This document shows positions 25,285 through 33,486 of a DNA stretch of 36,865 bases, piece after piece. Source of the stretch: Candidatus Endomicrobiellum cubanum (GTDB lineage: Bacteria; Elusimicrobiota; Endomicrobiia; Endomicrobiales; Endomicrobiaceae); contig JAISYS010000048.1 in NCBI GenBank assembly GCA_031269735.1, positions 1 through 36,865 on the forward strand. The letters are read 5' to 3'. The position numbers and the translations under genes were made by a program. The notes beneath the pieces were generated by a model that had not been told where the DNA came from, made no database searches, and was given only the letters and a program-made list of their open reading frames with translations. Numbering within the stretch: the first letter of the stretch is position 1; each line of letters begins with the position of its first letter.

Positions 25285-26475
25285 CTACTTTAGAACTTTT
25301 CCCTTGTACATTGGCGACATTAAACGTAACTTTTCAACAATCTTAGGCAAGTGTTCTAAAACATAATCAACATCGTTTTGGGTATTATAACATCCAAAAG
25401 AAAACCTTATAGTTCCTTGAGCTGCTATTGGGTCAACACACATAGCCTGCAAAACATGCGAACCTCCCAAACCTACAGCACAAGCTGAACCTGTAGAAGC
25501 AGCTATACCACACATATCTAACATCACAAGTAGCGCTTCTCCCTCTATATATTTAAAACTCACATTTAAAATACTAGAAACAGCTTTACTACCACTTCCA
25601 TTTATTATTACTTCTGGAATTTTTTTTATAACTCCCTCTTTTAATTCCTCTCTTAAAAATAACACTCGTTTATTATTTTCTTCCAAATAAGCATTAGCGA
25701 TTTCAAAAGCTTTAGTAATGCCAACAATGTAAGGTATATTTTCCGTTCCTGGTCTAAGCTCACTTTCTTGACTGCCTCCAAAAGTTATAGGTTTAATTTT
25801 TGTCCCTTTTTTTACATATAAAACACCTATACCTTTTGGGGCATAAAACTTATGGCCAGAAATTGCTAGCAAATCTACCTTTAATGCTTTAACATCTAAA
25901 TGAACTTTCCCTGCTGTTTGAACTGCATCTGTATGAAAATAAATCTTGTTATTCCTGCTCTCATTTATTGTTTGTAAATATGCGCCTATTTCTTCTATAG
26001 GTTGTATTGCTCCTACTTCATTATTTGCATGCATTATACTTACAAGAACAGTGTCATCTCTAACAGTCCGTTTAAAATCTTCTAAAGAAATAACTCCATC
26101 TTTGTCCACATCAAGATAAGTCACATTATAACCATTCTTTTCAAGATATTGGCAAGAATATAAAACAGCATGATGTTCAATTTTTGTAGTGATTATATGC
26201 CCTTTAAAATCATGAGCATTTAATATTCCAAAGATTGCAATGTTGTCTGACTCTGTACCACAACCAGTAAAAAATATTTCGTCTACACTTGCGTTTAAAA
26301 GAGAAGCTATTTGTTCTCTAGAATTATTTAAAGCTTCTTTAGCTTGCCTTCCAAAAGAGTGGATACTTGAGGCATTACCATAAATATTAGCGAAGTATGC
26401 TTCCATATCTTTTATAACTTCAGCATTTACAATTGTAGTGGCACTATTATCTAAGTAAACTTTTCTTGATTGCAT
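25285..26475 (-). CDS. Cysteine desulfurase (NifS/IscS type)
   Basis: A 396-residue PLP enzyme that takes sulfur from cysteine for Fe-S cluster, thiolation or cofactor synthesis. Seen: YLDNSATTIVN at the start, GCGTESDNIAI, EHHAVLYSC, HTDAVQTAGK, the PLP lysine in SGHKFYAPKGIGVLY, RPGTENIPYIVG and the catalytic Cys in STGSACAVG with a longer loop, as in class I enzymes. Length is normal. The start directly follows the mltG stop. No scaffold gene (iscU/nifU) is adjacent in this window, so its partner is elsewhere. Given the hydrogenase genes nearby, Fe-S supply is a plausible task. NifS versus IscS naming cannot be settled from sequence. Confidence 0.93.
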   Translation of the reverse strand: MQSRKVYLDNSATTIVNAEVIKDMEAYFANIYGNASSIHSFGRQAKEALNNSREQIASLLNASVDEIFFTGCGTESDNIAIFGILNAHDFKGHIITTKIEHHAVLYSCQYLEKNGYNVTYLDVDKDGVISLEDFKRTVRDDTVLVSIMHANNEVGAIQPIEEIGAYLQTINESRNNKIYFHTDAVQTAGKVHLDVKALKVDLLAISGHKFYAPKGIGVLYVKKGTKIKPITFGGSQESELRPGTENIPYIVGITKAFEIANAYLEENNKRVLFLREELKEGVIKKIPEVIINGSGSKAVSSILNVSFKYIEGEALLVMLDMCGIAASTGSACAVGLGGSHVLQAMCVDPIAAQGTIRFSFGCYNTQNDVDYVLEHLPKIVEKLRLMSPMYKGKVLK

Positions 26476-26476
26476 T

Positions 26477-27424
26477 TTATATGTTAACCTGCCTTTTAGA
26501 AACTTCTTGCTTGTTTCTGTTATGCTCTTCTAAGTCATCTGCAAATAAATGTTCTCCGTTTCCTTTAGAAACAAAAAATAAACTTCTCACGTCTGAAGGA
26601 TATAATGCCGCATTTATTGAGCCTACTCCGGGACTACATATAGGACCGGGGGGCAAACCAAAATGTAAATACGTATTATAAGGAGATTTAAATTTTGTAT
26701 CTTTTATAGTAAGTTTTTCTTTATTTATCCCCATAGCATACAAAACAGTCGCGCAAGATTGCAACCTAATTTTTTTCTTGAGTCTATTATGAAAAACTGC
26801 AGATATTATAGACTTTTCATTAGGTTTTACTGCTTCTTTTTCAATAATTGATGCAAGAATTACAATATCTTTAAAATCCATATTCATTTCTTTTGCTCTT
26901 AGCAACATAGCAGGCGTTATTTTTTTATTAAATTCATTGTACATCATATCTATTATTTGCTCTTCACTAACACCAGGAACAACAAAATACGTTTCTGGCA
27001 TTAAGTAACCTTCTAGGTTGCGTACTGTAGAAATTTTAATAAATTTTTCTTTATCTATTTCTATTGTCTTAGATATTATCTGAGCTGTCTGTTTTATATT
27101 ATTGCCTTCAGGTACAGTAACCTTTATATTATTCTTTGATCCTGTCGTTAAATCTTTTAATATTGTAACCATAGTGCCTTTGTAAGAAAAAGTATATATG
27201 CCTGCTTTTAATTTATTGCTTGAATTTGTCAACCTAACTATTTTCATAAATAATCTTTTTGACACTATGAGATGGTTTTCTTTAAGTTGGTTTGCAACAG
27301 AAAAAAAAGTAGCGCCTTGATTTACCACTATTGTAATTTGTCTATCTGGAAGCAACAAATATATAGATAAAAAAATAACACTAAGTACTAGTATAATCAG
27401 AAAAATTCTTATTTTTTTAGCCAC
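26477..27424 (-). CDS. mltG: Endolytic murein transglycosylase MltG
   Basis: Cleaves nascent glycan strands in the periplasm and ends peptidoglycan synthesis. The 315-residue protein has one membrane anchor (IRIFLIILVLSVIFLSIYLLL), a LysM-like segment (about 30-95), and the YceG/MltG domain with NLEGYLMPETYFV, ASIIEKEA with the catalytic Glu, RLQSCATVLYA, and SPYNTYLHFGLPPGPICSPG. Length is normal. It starts with GTG inside the end of the NYN gene (16-base overlap) and ends just before the cysteine desulfurase, so translation is coupled. Confidence 0.95.
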   Translation of the reverse strand: MAKKIRIFLIILVLSVIFLSIYLLLPDRQITIVVNQGATFFSVANQLKENHLIVSKRLFMKIVRLTNSSNKLKAGIYTFSYKGTMVTILKDLTTGSKNNIKVTVPEGNNIKQTAQIISKTIEIDKEKFIKISTVRNLEGYLMPETYFVVPGVSEEQIIDMMYNEFNKKITPAMLLRAKEMNMDFKDIVILASIIEKEAVKPNEKSIISAVFHNRLKKKIRLQSCATVLYAMGINKEKLTIKDTKFKSPYNTYLHFGLPPGPICSPGVGSINAALYPSDVRSLFFVSKGNGEHLFADDLEEHNRNKQEVSKRQVNI

Positions 27425-27891
27425 AATTTTTCAAATTCCTTATTTATGTCATTTTTTACATCAATGTCAAATTCTCTTACTTTCTGCACATTATCGTGTT
27501 TAGCTCTTTTAGATAAAAATACTTCCACGCTTTCATGCTTTGCTCCACTTGCACCAATTCTACGTATTATTCCTCTATCGTTTGTAACAACCGTTATATT
27601 ATATGGATTTTCTGACATGTCTACAATTTCTACAATAATGTCGTCTGCAGATAATACACCATCACTAAATATTACTTCTATATCACACATACAAATTTTA
27701 CTATAACCTCTTGTTTGACAAAGATTTTTTGATTTAGAATCAAAAATTACTGATATAGAATTTTTCAAACTGCCATGCGGCCTAAATTCTCTGATAAACT
27801 TAATTAATATATTACGCCTGTTTTCTAACGTATTAGACACAAACATATCATCTGAATTTATTACATTGTAACCATCTACTATATAATGCAT
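27409..27891 (-). CDS. NYN-domain (YacP/Rae1-like) RNase-type protein
   Basis: A 160-residue protein with the NYN/PIN-like fold of the YacP (DUF901) family, putative metal-dependent RNases; the Bacillus member Rae1 cleaves mRNA on the ribosome. Seen: MHYIVDGYNVINSD with the first acidic ligand, NRRNILIKFI, VIFDSKS, FSDGVLSADDIIVEIV with an acidic pair, and VVTNDRGIIRRIGASGAK. The acidic residues expected for catalysis are present. SD GAGG supports the ATG. It overlaps mltG and probably starts that transcript, following a spacer with repeat copy B. Confidence 0.88.
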   Translation of the reverse strand: MHYIVDGYNVINSDDMFVSNTLENRRNILIKFIREFRPHGSLKNSISVIFDSKSKNLCQTRGYSKICMCDIEVIFSDGVLSADDIIVEIVDMSENPYNITVVTNDRGIIRRIGASGAKHESVEVFLSKRAKHDNVQKVREFDIDVKNDINKEFEKLWLKK

Positions 27892-27943
27892 TAAATCCTC
27901 AAGAATAATAGACTAAATGACTTGATTTTGATTACTATAAGGT

Positions 27944-28063
27944 CTGTAAAAACATTAACACATATACTTACATACCATTTCTGACTCTGCTGCTGAGTTA
28001 AAAATTTGTGTTTATCACATAATAAATTACGGTTTTTGCCTTTCTATTGTCAAAAATTTCACA
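27944..28063 (-). repeat. Intergenic repeat, copy B
   Basis: Fills the spacer between ruvX and the NYN gene and aligns with copy A (15751-15875). Plus-strand blocks shared: TTAACACATATACTTAC, CCATTTCTGACTCTGCTG, GTTAAAAATTTGTGTTTAT, GCCT and TGTCAAAAATTTCACA. Copy B has stops in a frame that copy A keeps open, so the conserved unit is probably not protein. Confidence 0.6.
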
Positions 28064-28101
28064 TATACGTATTAAGATTTTAGAAATATTCATAAAATTT
28101 C

Positions 28102-28530
28102 TTATAGAGTTTTATTAGATTTCATATCTAAATAAGTTTGCAAAATAAAAGAAGCTGCTATTTTATCTTTTAAACCCTTACGTTTGTGTCTTGACACATT
28201 TGCCTCACACACCAACATCCTTTCTGCTTGGGATGTGGTGAGACGCTCATCTATTGTTGTAACATCAACATTTGATATCAGTTTAATTTCTTCTATAATC
28301 TTACGCACGGTCTGGGCCATTTCGCCCTGCGTGCCATTCATGTTTATTGGCAGGCCAAACACTATGCACGACACATCGTTTTTTTTTGCAATATCTACAA
28401 TCTTTGCAGCATCTTTTTTTAAAGAAACACTTTCAATCACATCAAAAGGGCTAGCAACAACTTGTAAAATATCTGTCATTGCTATTCCTATGCGCTTTAG
28501 ACCATAATCTACACCCATAATTCTACTCAT
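28102..28530 (-). CDS. ruvX: RuvX/YqgF family putative pre-16S rRNA nuclease
   Basis: A 142-residue RNase H-fold protein. Seen: IMGVDYGLKRIGIAMTD with the first catalytic Asp, VFGLPINMNGTQGEMA, and DERLTTSQAERML with the Asp-Glu pair; the C-terminal DKIAASFILQTYLD holds the last acidic residue. YqgF proteins process the 5' end of 16S rRNA in E. coli and were earlier called Holliday junction resolvases. Length is normal. SD AAAGTAGG supports the ATG. It lies 34 bases after hydA and may be read by transcription from the hydrogenase genes, though the functions are unrelated. Confidence 0.93.
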   Translation of the reverse strand: MSRIMGVDYGLKRIGIAMTDILQVVASPFDVIESVSLKKDAAKIVDIAKKNDVSCIVFGLPINMNGTQGEMAQTVRKIIEEIKLISNVDVTTIDERLTTSQAERMLVCEANVSRHKRKGLKDKIAASFILQTYLDMKSNKTL

Positions 28531-28564
28531 ATATACCTACTTTATAAGCCTTATCTAAAAACCC

Positions 28565-30565
28565 TTATTTAATTTCTTTATCAATTGCTTCTTCAACGGA
28601 TTTATCCGAAGCTTTACTTATCGTTGTATTAGAAACTTTCACATTCGGAGCACTAAAACATTTTTCTAAGCATATAGATGCAGATATATTTACTTTATCT
28701 TTATAGTTTTTATTTCCAACATAATCGACAATGTGTTTTAAAATTTCTTTTGACCCTTTTTTCATGCAGTGGTTACCAAAACAAACTTTAATATCTACAC
28801 CGCCATTACTACTATTATCTGATATTACTACACTTTCCTTATAGCGTTTTCTATATTTGTAATGCGTATGTAAATACTCATGAGCTTTCGTACTACCAGG
28901 AGCATTACCAAGGTAGTCATTATATAATTTTTGAACATAAGGATTATCTTGCGGTTTATGAAGTTCTAAAGTTTTATCATTTTCGTATAAAACTTTAGCT
29001 CTATTTTTTCTTGTAGATAAATCATTATAAATAGGCTGACCTGCACCTCCTACACATCCTCCTGGACAGGCCATAACTTCTATAAAATCATATTTTCTTT
29101 TTTCGGCTTTTAACTCTCTTAAAACTTGTCTTGCATTTTTGAGACCATATATAATTGCTATTTTTAATTCCCTTCCAGAAAGATTTATTTTTGCTTCTCT
29201 TCTTCCATCTTCACCTCTTACAAAACTAAACTGTTCAGACTCATCTTGCCCATCAGTCATACCACTTGCCACATTCCTTAAAACAGCTTCTGTTACCCCT
29301 CCAGAATTCCCAAATATTATACCCGCCCCTGTTTTAAAACCAAGCGGCATATCAAAAGCATAAGCATCTAAATCTTGAAACCTTAATCCTGCCTCTTCTA
29401 TCATCATTGCAAGTTCCTGAGTAGTAATAACATAATCAATGTCTATCTCTCCATTATTTGCAAGTTCTTTTCTTCTTGCTTCATACTTTTTAGCTGTACA
29501 TGGCATTATAGAAACAACGACTAAATCTTCTTTGTTTACACCTAAAATTTTTGGCATAATCCTTTTGGCAATTGATCCATACATCCCTTGAGGAGAACGA
29601 CAAGTTGAAAGACTTTTGATAAATTCCGGATAGTATTGTTCAACAAACTTTACCCAAGCTGGGCAACAAGAAGTAAATAAAGGGAGGTTATTATTTTCTT
29701 TTATCCTCTCTAGAAATTCATTAGCTTCTTCTACTATGGTCATGTCTGCCGTAAATGATACATCAAATACTTTATAAAAACCCATCATTTTTAAAGCTGT
29801 AACAATTTTCCCCGCTGCTTCAGTTCCATTTTCTTTGGCAAGTCCAAAAACTTCTCCAATTGCAGCCCTAACAGCGGGAGCAATAGCAACCACAACCTTT
29901 TTATTTTTATTACTTAGAGCTTTCCATACATCTTTAACCTCTGATCTTGGAATAATTGCTCCTGTTGGACAGACCCTGCTACACTGTCCACAATACACAC
30001 ATTCTGACAACTCTAAATCCTTTCCAAAATTTGGACAAACTACAGATTTCGAACCTCTATTTACAAATCCTAGCGCTCCTATACTCTGTACTTCGTCACA
30101 AAATCTTACACAATCACCACACAAAATGCATTTATCTTGCTCCCTAACTAAAGCATATGTAGATAGATCTCTGTCTGTTTTATGAACAACATTTTTGAAT
30201 CTAACGTTTTCTATTCCAAGTCTTCTTGCAAGAGTTTGAAGTTTACAACTTTGACTTTTTTGGCAAGTAGTACATTCTCTATCATGATTTGCAAGTAATA
30301 GTTCTACTATAATCTTTCTCATGCTTATTATTTTTTCAGTATTTGTACTAACAACCATTCCAGAAGTTGCAGGAGTAGAACATGCAGGAATAATACCCGT
30401 ACCTTCAACTTCAACCATACAAAGCCTACATGAACCATAAGTACTTAGCTCTGAATGATAACAAAAAGTTGGAAGCTCTATTTTAGCTTTTTGTATAATC
30501 TCTAAAATATTTTTTTCATTCTCAAAAAAAATTTTTACACCATTTATTATCAAATATTTTTCCAT
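28565..30565 (-). CDS. hydA: [FeFe] hydrogenase catalytic subunit, NADH-linked trimeric type
   Basis: Makes or oxidises H2 in the cytosol; with HydB and HydC it likely couples NADH and reduced ferredoxin oxidation to H2 production (electron bifurcation, by family). Domains of the 666 residues: N-terminal [2Fe-2S] ferredoxin (1-75: FCYHSEL, SCRLC, ACS); His/Cys cluster HDRECTTCQKSQSC (94-107); two [4Fe-4S] clusters (146-156, 189-199); H-cluster domain with TSCCPAW (298-304), MPCTAKKYE (354-362) and EVMACPGGCVGGAGQP (496-511). The H-cluster cysteines are C301, C356, C500, C504, with C300 for proton transfer. The last loop has GGAGQP where GGGGQP or NGGGQP is more usual. Residues 590-650 add a thioredoxin-like [2Fe-2S] domain (VCFGNHC, ICLEKC). 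Maturases HydEFG are not in the window. SD GGAG; starts directly after hydB. Confidence 0.96.
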   Translation of the reverse strand: MEKYLIINGVKIFFENEKNILEIIQKAKIELPTFCYHSELSTYGSCRLCMVEVEGTGIIPACSTPATSGMVVSTNTEKIISMRKIIVELLLANHDRECTTCQKSQSCKLQTLARRLGIENVRFKNVVHKTDRDLSTYALVREQDKCILCGDCVRFCDEVQSIGALGFVNRGSKSVVCPNFGKDLELSECVYCGQCSRVCPTGAIIPRSEVKDVWKALSNKNKKVVVAIAPAVRAAIGEVFGLAKENGTEAAGKIVTALKMMGFYKVFDVSFTADMTIVEEANEFLERIKENNNLPLFTSCCPAWVKFVEQYYPEFIKSLSTCRSPQGMYGSIAKRIMPKILGVNKEDLVVVSIMPCTAKKYEARRKELANNGEIDIDYVITTQELAMMIEEAGLRFQDLDAYAFDMPLGFKTGAGIIFGNSGGVTEAVLRNVASGMTDGQDESEQFSFVRGEDGRREAKINLSGRELKIAIIYGLKNARQVLRELKAEKRKYDFIEVMACPGGCVGGAGQPIYNDLSTRKNRAKVLYENDKTLELHKPQDNPYVQKLYNDYLGNAPGSTKAHEYLHTHYKYRKRYKESVVISDNSSNGGVDIKVCFGNHCMKKGSKEILKHIVDYVGNKNYKDKVNISASICLEKCFSAPNVKVSNTTISKASDKSVEEAIDKEIK

Positions 30566-30567
30566 AA

Positions 30568-32442
30568 TTAACTCCTGGAAATAGCATTAAATTTACAAGA
30601 ATCTTTACATATTCCACATTTAATACATTTTGATACATCAATTTTATACTGTTCTTTAGGTTTTCCTAAAATAGCTTTTACAGGACATTTGCTTGCGCAT
30701 AAACCACAACCGATACATTTATCTGTGATTTGATAATTTAATAGTTTGGCGCACTCTCCTGCGGGACATTGTTTATCTTGTACATGCGCATCATATTCTT
30801 CCTTAAAATATTTCAAAGTAGACAGCAATGGGTTTGGAGCTGTCTTTCCAAGCCCACATAAAGAGCCTATTGCAACTGCATTTGCAAGTTCTTCTAAGAC
30901 AGATAAAGTATTTTTATCTGCCCTGCCCTCCGTTATGTCTGTAAGCATCAAAAGCATCTGCAAAGTACCCTCTCTACAAAGAACACATTTGCCACAAGAT
31001 TCGCTTTGAGTAAACTGCATAAAAAATTTTGCAACATTTACCATACAGTTATGTTTACTCATAACAACAAAACCACCAGAACCAACCATCGCCCCAACAG
31101 TTTTTAAAGAGTCATAGTCTAAGTTCATGTCCAAATGCTCTTTGGTTAAACAACCTCCTGACGGACCACCTATTTGTACGGCTTTAAAATTGTCCTCATT
31201 TACTACGCCTTTTTCATCAGGTACGCCTCCTGCTATATCAAAAATAACATGCCTTAGAGTTGTCCCAAATGGGACCTCTATAAGTCCTGTATTTAAAACA
31301 TTCCCTGTTATTGCAAAGATTTTTGTTCCTGAAGAATTTTGAGTTCCATTCTTTTTAAAAGCATCTGCACCATAATTAATTATTATATGTACATTGGCAA
31401 GCGTTTCAACATTATTTATAGCAGTAGGTTTACCCCAAAGACCGCTTTGGGCAGGAATAGGCGGTTTTGGCGATGGCATGCCTCTTTTCCCCTCAATGGA
31501 AGCTATTAGTGCTGTTTCTTCTCCACAAACAAAGGCTCCTGCTCCTTCCATAACATGTAAAGTAAAATTGTGCCCTGAATCAAAAATATTTTTGCCAAGC
31601 ACACCAATTTCTGTAGCAGCTTTTACAGCCTTTTGCATCCTAGAAACTGCTAAAGAATATTCTGTTCTAACGTATATATAACCTTCGTCTGCACCTATTG
31701 CTTTTGCTGCAATTATTAAACCCTCTATCACATTATGAGGATTACCTTCCATAACGCTTCTATCCATAAAAGCGCCGGGGTCTCCTTCGTCCCCATTACA
31801 AATCATGTACTTTTTTTCTGATTTTTGAATTCTTGTGAAATCCCACTTTCTACCTGTTGGGAAACCTGCTCCACCACGCCCTCTTAAGCCAGAGTTTATA
31901 AGCTCATCACAAATTTCTTTATCTGTCATATCCACACAAGCTTTTTTAGCGGCCCTATATCCACCACTAGCTATGTATTCTTGTATATTTTCAGGATCTA
32001 TAACACCACATTCTTTCAAAACCACTCTGTTTTGCTTTGTGTAAAAAGGTATATCACCTTGCCCTTTACAAACTTTGCCATTATCATGATAACACAACCT
32101 CCCTACAATACCATCTTTTAAAACGCTTTCCTCTAAAATTTCTTTAACATCTGAACTTGTAACTTTTGTATACAATATCCCTTGTGGCAAAATGTTTAAT
32201 AAAGGTCCATGTTGACAAAATCCCTGGCAACCACTTCTAGAAATCAGAGTTCCTTTACTTTCTTCTTTTAATTCTATATGAGCATCTATACCCATTTCTT
32301 TAGACATATCTACAAGACTCTTAAATACATCCAAAGAACCATTTGCCACACAACCTGTCCCTGCGCATACAACAATTCTTTTCTTTATATTTTTGTTTAA
32401 GGTATTAAATCCTTTGGTTATGTTCTCCAAATCTATGGCCAT
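30568..32442 (-). CDS. hydB: Hydrogenase flavoprotein subunit (NuoF-like), NADH-binding
   Basis: A 624-residue partner of HydA that binds FMN and NADH. Layout: N-terminal thioredoxin-like [2Fe-2S] domain (1-125: VVCAGTGCVANG, SRSGCQGFC); NuoF core with LRGRGGAGFPTGRKW, NGDEGDPGAFMDR, and GAGAFVCGEETALIASIEG for FMN/NADH binding; SLBB-type domain; ESCGKCVLCREGT with the N3-type [4Fe-4S] cluster; and a C-terminal pair of [4Fe-4S] ferredoxin motifs (CIGCGLCASKCP, CIKCGICKDSC). This order is that of HydB/HndC in trimeric hydrogenases. SD GGAG 7 bases before ATG. The gene is second in hydC-hydB-hydA, with hydC 36 bases upstream. Confidence 0.95.
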   Translation of the reverse strand: MAIDLENITKGFNTLNKNIKKRIVVCAGTGCVANGSLDVFKSLVDMSKEMGIDAHIELKEESKGTLISRSGCQGFCQHGPLLNILPQGILYTKVTSSDVKEILEESVLKDGIVGRLCYHDNGKVCKGQGDIPFYTKQNRVVLKECGVIDPENIQEYIASGGYRAAKKACVDMTDKEICDELINSGLRGRGGAGFPTGRKWDFTRIQKSEKKYMICNGDEGDPGAFMDRSVMEGNPHNVIEGLIIAAKAIGADEGYIYVRTEYSLAVSRMQKAVKAATEIGVLGKNIFDSGHNFTLHVMEGAGAFVCGEETALIASIEGKRGMPSPKPPIPAQSGLWGKPTAINNVETLANVHIIINYGADAFKKNGTQNSSGTKIFAITGNVLNTGLIEVPFGTTLRHVIFDIAGGVPDEKGVVNEDNFKAVQIGGPSGGCLTKEHLDMNLDYDSLKTVGAMVGSGGFVVMSKHNCMVNVAKFFMQFTQSESCGKCVLCREGTLQMLLMLTDITEGRADKNTLSVLEELANAVAIGSLCGLGKTAPNPLLSTLKYFKEEYDAHVQDKQCPAGECAKLLNYQITDKCIGCGLCASKCPVKAILGKPKEQYKIDVSKCIKCGICKDSCKFNAISRS

Positions 32443-32478
32443 ACTTTTACTCCTTTGTATTGGTTGTGTCTAAAACCC

Positions 32479-32949
32479 TTAACATATATTATCAATTAGA
32501 GCAACAGCTTTGGACGCAGTCATTTGCCCATATACTTTGCCGTCAATAACAATAGCTGGAGCAAGGCCACATGCTCCAAGACAAGCAACTGTTTCCAAAG
32601 TAAAAAGCATGTCTTTTGTTGTGGTTTCCGAACCATTCAAATTCAGTTTTTTCTTTAAAGCATCTATTATAGTTGATGATTTTTTTACATGGCAAGCTGT
32701 TCCATCACAAATCCTTATTATATGCTTGCCTTTGGGAGTTAATGAAAAATGGGAGTAAAAAGTTGCTACACCATAAACTTTTGCGGGAGATATATTTAAA
32801 GCTGAAGATATAAAAGCTAAAATCTCCTGAGGTAAGTATTTGTACTCTTCTTGTGTAGCTTGCAGAATTGGAATTAATTTAGACTTGTCAAAGGCATGCT
32901 CTTCTAAAATACTACATACTGATCTAAATTTCTCATAGTTTGATTTCAT
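32479..32949 (-). CDS. hydC: Hydrogenase small subunit (NuoE-like), [2Fe-2S] protein
   Basis: A 156-residue thioredoxin-like ferredoxin, the NuoE/HndA-type partner of HydB. It has an N-terminal helical bundle (LIPILQATQEEYKYLPQEIL), GVATFYSHFSLTPKGKH, and the cluster Cys in CDGTAC and CLGAC with the ETVACLGACGLAPAI signature. Length is normal. SD GGAGAG 5 bases before ATG. It is the first gene of the hydrogenase operon; its own 210-base leader shows no clear promoter. The order hydC-hydB-hydA is the usual one. Confidence 0.95.
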   Translation of the reverse strand: MKSNYEKFRSVCSILEEHAFDKSKLIPILQATQEEYKYLPQEILAFISSALNISPAKVYGVATFYSHFSLTPKGKHIIRICDGTACHVKKSSTIIDALKKKLNLNGSETTTKDMLFTLETVACLGACGLAPAIVIDGKVYGQMTASKAVALIDNIC

Positions 32950-33161
32950 TTATCTCTCCGTAGACAGTTTTAGTGAAAACTTATATATTTTAAGTCTATC
33001 TAAAAACCCATTTTAGCTTTTTACATCATTAGGAGAAAATAATTTTTTTATCTATAAAAATAAAATTAGATTTTAAATATTTGCTACTTTACGATAAGCT
33101 ATATCTAAAGATAAACTTCAATATTATAAAAGACACAGATTTTTTAGATTTAATCGATTTG

Positions 33162-33485
33162 TTAATTTTTACTATTATAATTATAAATAAACCATTTAAT
33201 TTTTAAAACAGCTTTTTTTGTTGATATAAAAAATTGTTTTATACTTTCAAATAGTTTGTCAATTTCAAAACTGTTTTTAACTGTACTAGCTTTATTATAT
33301 ATGGAATAAACATTTTCTGCAATAAACTCTTTAGCATCTACACTTTTTTTATTTTTTTGGGGTCTTATTGGTTTATAAGGTTCCTCTAAAATAACTTCTT
33401 TTGAATTTGACATATTTACATTATCATTAGCAAATAGAAAGAGACCTGTACAAAATAATAAAAAGAAAATTAAAATTTTTATCAC
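33162..33485 (-). CDS. Small exported protein, function unknown
   Basis: A 107-residue protein with an N-terminal signal (MIKILIFFLLFCTGLFLFAND) likely cut before NDN; a Cys in the hydrophobic core (LLFCTG) could mark a lipoprotein, but it is poorly placed. The rest is short, polar and Lys-rich, with a predicted amphipathic helix (FESIKQFFISTKKAVLKIKW). The start is a GTG one base past the antiporter stop with no visible SD, so it is either coupled to that gene or the true start is uncertain. No family is recognised. Downstream (left) lies a 210-base spacer before hydC. Confidence 0.6.
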   Translation of the reverse strand: MIKILIFFLLFCTGLFLFANDNVNMSNSKEVILEEPYKPIRPQKNKKSVDAKEFIAENVYSIYNKASTVKNSFEIDKLFESIKQFFISTKKAVLKIKWFIYNYNSKN

Positions 33486-33486
33486 G

